A stretch of DNA of 10,458 nucleotides. It comes from CAYHZL01 sp964361075 (GTDB lineage Bacteria > Bacteroidota > Ignavibacteria > UBA10030 > UBA8401). The notes below the pieces were generated by a model. That model was not told the origin of the DNA, ran no database searches, and saw only the letters and a list, made by a program, of their open reading frames with translations. Of the stretch, positions 7,375 to 10,458 are shown piece after piece. Each line of letters opens with the position of its first letter. Position 1 is the stretch's first letter. Position numbers and translations under genes: made by a program. The stretch covers positions 1-10,458 of the forward strand of contig CAYHZL010000126.1 of the NCBI GenBank assembly GCA_964361075.1, written 5' to 3'.

Positions 7375-7514
7375 GGGCAGTTCTAAAAATTCAAAAAAAG
7401 AAATTTTACCGCAAAGTCGCTAAGACGCAAAGTATTTATTATCATTTGTTTATATTTTTTTCTTCGCGCCTTTGTGTCTTTGCGGTGAAAAAAACTTAAT
7501 TTTTGGAACCGCCC
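7375..7514. repeat. MITE-like ~140 bp imperfect palindrome
   Basis: Outer arms GGGCAGTTCTAAAAATT (7375-7391) and AATTTTTGGAACCGCCC (7498-7514) pair over 17 positions, with two differences that are G-U compatible. Inner arms CCGCAAAG (7409-7416) and CTTTGCGG (7478-7485) pair exactly. Around them lie ACCGCAAAG/GACGCAAAG-type stretches, which I recall as a dispersed repeat motif in many bacterial genomes. The element begins 21 bases after the helicase stop. No open frame or transposase lies inside. Confidence 0.6.
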
Positions 7515-7526
7515 TATTGTTTATTT

Positions 7527-7565
7527 AGACCTGATTGGTTATAAAAACCTGTCAGGTCTTTTTTT
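7527..7565 (+). terminator. Intrinsic terminator after the helicase gene
   Basis: AGACCTGA (7527-7534) pairs exactly with TCAGGTCT (7552-7559). An inner GGTT/AACC pairing (7537-7540 with 7546-7549) extends the stem, and the T-run covers 7559-7565. The T-run is on the plus strand only, so it should stop transcripts from the helicase gene 174 bases upstream and keep them out of the convergent glycosyltransferase gene. The arms also resemble AGACCTGA/TCAGGTCT dispersed repeats, so it may be a recruited repeat. Confidence 0.75.
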
Positions 7566-7604
7566 GTTATATGCCGCGAGAAGTCATTTCAAAAAAGACA
7601 ATTA

Positions 7605-7698
7605 GTCATTGCGAGACGTTTTTTATCGAAGTAATCTTGTTTGTATTGAGAAGAGCAAGATCGCCACGTCTCCGCCTGCGGCGGATCCTCGCGATGAC
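7605..7698. repeat. GTCATTGCGAG-type dispersed inverted repeat
   Basis: Ends GTCATTGCGAG (7605-7615) and CTCGCGATGAC (7688-7698) are inverted with one G-U-compatible difference. Inside, ATCTTG (7634-7639) faces CAAGAT (7656-7661), and TCCGCC-TGC-GGCGGA (7671-7685) is a perfect small palindrome. The layout matches a GTCATTGCGAG...AATCTT...AAGAT...CTCGCAATGAC repeat that I recall from many bacterial genomes. A short plus-strand open frame across it is a by-product of the repeat. Confidence 0.65.
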
Positions 7699-7756
7699 GT
7701 TATTCGGATATTTTTAAGATGACTTCTAGTAATTATTTTCGAAGACGATATATAGT

Positions 7757-8572
7757 TTACCGAAGTTTTTTAATTCCGTTTTTACAGATTGGATTGTTGT
7801 TGCGCTGCACTTCCAAAAATCTTTTGTAGTTTTCTTCTTTCGGTTCGGTGAGAGGATGCCAGAGATGATATTGTATAGCAAGATTGCGAAGCGATTTTCC
7901 TGTTACTCCGATCAGATTCAAACGATAAAAAATATCAGAATCCTCGCCACAACCGGGACCGCGATATTCTTCATCAAATCCATTGATGGCAATAAGATGT
8001 TCTTTGTACGTGGAAAAATTACAGCCGAGAATTGATTTCGCTTTGCCTGTCAGTGCGCGAATTGTATTATTAGTAATTCGAAATCCGGATTCGAGTGTGA
8101 TTGACTTTCCTGTTACTCCATCTATCAAATCCATCATGGTATATTTTTCAAATTCACCATTTACAATTTTTGTTAACGAAAGATTTTCCGCCCAACGCTC
8201 GCTATGTTCAACTCTTCGTCCGAGCAGCGCTTTTCCTTTTTCACGATGGATAAAATGATCGAGAACAAAATCTTTTCCCGGAAGACAATCACCGTCGAGA
8301 AAAATAATATAATCGGTTGTAGATTCTTGCAGACCGTAATTGAGCATGGTATTTTTTCTCCAACCTTTATCGGCATGCCAAAGATGTTTGATGCGAAATG
8401 GATATGTGCGTTTCGTTTCGTTCACAACGTCGGCAATTTCTTTTCCTGATCCATCATCGGCAATGATTACTTCAAATTCTTTGAACGATTGACGGGCAAA
8501 TGCCGCCAAGAGATACCGGAGATTTCTCGCTTTATTATAGACAGCAATGATGATTGAAATTTTTTGGATCAT
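7757..8572 (-). CDS. Family 2 glycosyltransferase (GT-A fold)
   Basis: Complete 271-residue protein with no signal peptide or membrane segment. SIIIAVYNKARNL (6-18) begins the nucleotide-sugar binding fold. DDGS (39-42) and DGD (93-95, the DxD metal/sugar-phosphate site) are present. HADKGWRKN (66-74) and FLDGDCLPG (91-99) are typical of a GT2 subgroup common in Bacteroidota. GCNFS (183-187), GFDEEYRGPGCGEDSD (198-213) and HLWHP (236-240) match the galactosyltransferase-like C-terminal part that carries the acidic catalytic residue. It should transfer a sugar from a nucleotide donor, probably for surface polysaccharide, lipopolysaccharide or glycoprotein; donor and acceptor cannot be read. 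It starts 23 bases after the exported 422-residue protein, so the two are likely co-transcribed. The leader is A-rich with no Shine-Dalgarno box. Two internal VTGKS segments (153-157, 223-227) are probably coincidental. Confidence 0.92.
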   Translation of the reverse strand: MIQKISIIIAVYNKARNLRYLLAAFARQSFKEFEVIIADDGSGKEIADVVNETKRTYPFRIKHLWHADKGWRKNTMLNYGLQESTTDYIIFLDGDCLPGKDFVLDHFIHREKGKALLGRRVEHSERWAENLSLTKIVNGEFEKYTMMDLIDGVTGKSITLESGFRITNNTIRALTGKAKSILGCNFSTYKEHLIAINGFDEEYRGPGCGEDSDIFYRLNLIGVTGKSLRNLAIQYHLWHPLTEPKEENYKRFLEVQRNNNPICKNGIKKLR

Positions 8573-8595
8573 TTTTTTTGGTTTTAATTTTTTTC

Positions 8596-9864
8596 TTACG
8601 TCTTCTGTTGTTTCTTTTTTGCGGCAGGGAACAAAATGTTGTTTAAGATAATACGATAGCCCGGAGAATTTTTATGCAAACTCAAATCAGTTGGCGGATC
8701 GCCGACCGCATGTTGATAATCTTCAGGATCGTGCCCTCCGTAAAATGTGAACGTGCCGCGTCCGTAATTCCCATGTAAATATTTTACTTCATCCGATCCT
8801 TCACGTTCCGCTAAAATGAGCACGCTCGGCTTGATCAAACTTTTTTTGAATGCCGTTGTTTGTCCCATAAATCCTTTTACAATGTTGGTGTGATTTTGCG
8901 TGAGCATTGTCGGTACGGGATCGTACTTTGCGGAAAATTCAAACAATGTAAAATAATCGGTGTTTGGATCGCGAAGTGGAACAGGGTCGCTCGGCGGATT
9001 ATCAATATCCGAATATTCGTACCGCAGCGGATTCATTTCAATTGTAAAATTTTGAAATGTAAAGCATTTGGAAAAATCCAATTTCTGTTGCGCGTTGCGA
9101 TCGGGCGGATCGCCATCGTACATCACATCTGCAATATCAACACCTTCTGCAGCGAGTGCGATATCGTAACTATCGGTTGCAGAACACATCGCAAACATAA
9201 ATCCACCGCTCGCAACAAAATCGCGGATGCTGCGTGCAACTGCTTTTTTTTCATCAGCAACTTTTTTATAACCAAGCTCGTGTGCCTTCCGTTCGTAGGT
9301 AATTTGCTGTTCGATATACCACGGTGCAGCGCGGTGCGAAGCGTAAAATTTTCCGTACTGTCCGGTAAAATCTTCGTGATGTAAATGCAGCCAATCGTAG
9401 TCGGAAAGTTTTCCTTGCAGCACTTCATCATCCCATAATTTTTTGTACGGAATTTCTGCATACTCCAGCGCCAATGTTACCGCATCATCCCACGGCTTAA
9501 ATCCCGGAGGAACATACACGGCAATCTTCGGCGCTTTTTCCAATCGCACCATTTCCATATTTGTTTCTTCACCGGCAATCTCTGCAGAAAGCTGCGCTGC
9601 TTGTGCGCCGCTTATTTCTTCGAATGCAACGCCGCGTATTCTACACTCGTTAGCGAGCAACGCAACATTGTCGCTCAAGAACGAGCCGCCGCGATAATTC
9701 AACATCCAATCAACTTGAATATTGTGTTCGAGCGCCCAGTACGCAATGCCGTACGCCTTCAGATGGTTTGTTTGTCTCACATCCATCGGAATAACAATTT
9801 TTTGCTGTGCGAAGAAAACGCTGTACAATAAAAAAGTTAGTAGTATGAAATATTTTTTCTTCAT
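8596..9864 (-). CDS. Exported protein of unknown function, family often labelled 'asparagine synthetase B'
   Basis: Complete 422-residue protein. MKKKYFILLTFLLYSVFFAQQ at the N-terminus is a clear signal peptide, so it should act in the periplasm or outside. Landmarks are NHLKAYGIAYWALE (33-46), LNYRGGSF (55-62), KIAVYVPPG (113-121), HLHHEDFTGQYGKFY (160-174), FVASGGFMFAMCSATDS (216-232), PTMLTQNH (318-325), GFMGQTTAF (331-339) and FYGGHDPEDYQH (374-385). From memory this strongly matches proteins in Bacteroidota databases called asparagine synthetase B. It has no N-terminal catalytic Cys2 of the glutaminase domain and no SGGxDS ATP site, and it is exported, so that name is very doubtful. The GGFMFAMC turn with C227 recalls the nucleophile elbow of class I amidotransferase-like folds (inference). 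It lies 41 bases after the sigma factor gene and 23 before the glycosyltransferase gene. Its start codon sits in a 16-bp stem. Confidence 0.85.
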   Translation of the reverse strand: MKKKYFILLTFLLYSVFFAQQKIVIPMDVRQTNHLKAYGIAYWALEHNIQVDWMLNYRGGSFLSDNVALLANECRIRGVAFEEISGAQAAQLSAEIAGEETNMEMVRLEKAPKIAVYVPPGFKPWDDAVTLALEYAEIPYKKLWDDEVLQGKLSDYDWLHLHHEDFTGQYGKFYASHRAAPWYIEQQITYERKAHELGYKKVADEKKAVARSIRDFVASGGFMFAMCSATDSYDIALAAEGVDIADVMYDGDPPDRNAQQKLDFSKCFTFQNFTIEMNPLRYEYSDIDNPPSDPVPLRDPNTDYFTLFEFSAKYDPVPTMLTQNHTNIVKGFMGQTTAFKKSLIKPSVLILAEREGSDEVKYLHGNYGRGTFTFYGGHDPEDYQHAVGDPPTDLSLHKNSPGYRIILNNILFPAAKKKQQKT

Positions 9865-9875
9865 ACTACTAACTT
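9830..9875 (-). promoter_or_regulatory. Perfect 16-bp stem-loop over the start codon, followed by a U-run
   Basis: On the minus strand, AAGTTAGTAGTATGAA (9875-9860) is exactly complementary to TTCATACTACTAACTT (9849-9834) with a 10-base loop. The ATG of the exported protein (9864-9862) lies inside the first arm; the second arm is codons 5 to 10 or 11. Six T's (9835-9830) overlap and follow the stem. In RNA this would mask the start codon, and its shape also fits an intrinsic terminator or attenuator. The stem is A/U-rich with four G-C pairs, so its strength is moderate. Confidence 0.6.
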
Positions 9876-9905
9876 ACGAAGTAACGATCTTATCGGCAAT
9901 AAAAA

Positions 9906-10458
9906 TTAATAAGCCAGCGCAAAAGGCGGTTCGGGAGATTCTTTGAGTTCTTCTTTTTTTGATGATGAAAGATACCCTTTGCGAATCGCAAACTCACGAA
10001 GTTTTTGTTGCATCACTTTGCGCGCACGGTGCAATCTCGAACGTACTGTGCCCAACGGTATATCTAAAATATCTGAAATTTCTTCGTAGGTAAGCTGTTC
10101 TAAATCTGAAAGAATAATAATGGTGCGGAATTCTTCGTCGAGTGTTTCCATTGCGCTCACTACTTCATCTTCGAGTAAGTTATCATAAAACTGTCGGCGC
10201 ATATCGTTCGAATCATGAGATCGTTCACGAATGAGTTCATAGTAATCCTGAATGTCGTCGTAGTTCACTTGCTTCGGCGCGCGTGAGTTTTTTCTGTACT
10301 CATTGATGTAGGAATTTTTCATGATGCGAAATAGCCATGCCTTTGCGTTGCTGCCTTCCTCATACTTATCAATAAATCTGAATGCTTTCAAATATGTTTC
10401 TTGTAATAAATCTTTTGCGTCTTCTACATTGTTTGTAGTTCGCAACGCAAAATTATAC
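9906..10458 (-). CDS. ECF-type RNA polymerase sigma factor, 5' end outside the window
   Basis: Partial: the frame stays open to the window's right edge, reading YNFALRTTNN before the first possible in-window start (a TTG at 10445). That TTG falls inside region 2 and reads naturally as leucine, so the true start lies outside. Region 2 is clear: EDAKDLLQETYLKAFRFIDKY, then NAKAWLFRIMKNSYINEYRK, which binds the polymerase clamp and the -10 element. After a short linker, region 4 has LTYEEISDILDIPLGTVRSRLHRAR, the helix-turn-helix for the -35 element. The tail of about 25 residues (SSSKKEELKESPEPPFALAY at the end) is acidic and Pro-rich. It looks like the general ECF/SigR-SigH-like type. No anti-sigma gene follows; the next gene encodes an exported protein 41 bases away. 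An anti-sigma gene could still lie upstream, outside the window. Confidence 0.93.
   Translation of the reverse strand, partial: YNFALRTTNNVEDAKDLLQETYLKAFRFIDKYEEGSNAKAWLFRIMKNSYINEYRKNSRAPKQVNYDDIQDYYELIRERSHDSNDMRRQFYDNLLEDEVVSAMETLDEEFRTIIILSDLEQLTYEEISDILDIPLGTVRSRLHRARKVMQQKLREFAIRKGYLSSSKKEELKESPEPPFALAY

Noticed and set aside
7535..7717. 60-codon plus-strand open frame after the helicase
   Set aside because: It runs through the terminator and the GTCATTGCGAG-type repeat; the peptide is a translation of repeat sequence and has no ribosome site.
8860..9384. 174-codon plus-strand open frame opposite the exported protein
   Set aside because: It is antisense to a gene with a signal peptide and conserved-looking motifs throughout; its product shows no recognisable domain.
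10443..10445. TTG at 10445 as the sigma factor start
   Set aside because: The frame stays open to the window edge and the upstream residues YNFAL fit region 2 of ECF sigma factors, so this codon is an internal leucine and the gene is cut by the window.

Overview
The window looks like chromosomal DNA of a Bacteroidota/Chlorobi-group bacterium, most likely an Ignavibacteria-type (or closely allied) lineage. The main evidence is two secreted proteins that end in the type IX secretion (T9SS type A) sorting domain, with the NYPNPFNP-type opening and SGVYFY-type ending common in those genomes. Supporting evidence is the moderate-to-low GC content, A/T-rich leaders before several genes, and long spacers packed with palindromic repeats. 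The exact taxon is inference.

Left part (1-4260, + strand): two adjacent genes 27 bases apart, probably one operon. The first encodes a 304-residue secreted protein of unknown function. The second encodes a 1091-residue secreted M6-like metallopeptidase with an HExxHxxGxxH zinc site, an Asp-box propeller-like middle region and a T9SS tail. Both should be exported by Sec, then carried across the outer membrane by T9SS.

Middle (4261-5547): a 158-residue orphan gene with a strong ribosome binding site is bracketed by two copies of one palindrome. The two copies differ by a compensatory base-pair swap. A second, unrelated palindrome lies just after the gene. The following ~570 bases hold no convincing gene, only a weak Cys-rich candidate on the minus strand and a leader hairpin before the next gene.

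Centre (5548-7353, + strand): a DEAD-box RNA helicase of RhlE type, with all core motifs and a long Arg/Gly/Asp/Ser-rich tail built from tandem ~46-residue repeats. It is followed by a repeat-dense convergent spacer (7354-7756). This holds a ~140 bp MITE-like imperfect palindrome, an intrinsic terminator and a third dispersed-type repeat.

Right part (7757-10458, - strand): transcription runs from the window's right edge leftward. The first gene is an ECF-type sigma factor whose 5' end lies outside the window. Next comes a 422-residue exported protein of the kind often labelled 'asparagine synthetase B' in Bacteroidota, although it shows none of that enzyme's features. Last is a family 2 glycosyltransferase. 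The most striking unexplained signal is a perfect 16-bp stem-loop that contains the start codon of the exported protein and is followed by a short U-run, a layout suggesting translational masking or attenuation between the sigma gene and the genes after it.

I see no tRNA, rRNA, CRISPR array, transposase or phage gene. The parts worth a second look are the start-codon hairpin, the palindrome-bracketed orphan, the MITE-like element and the doubtful enzyme name.
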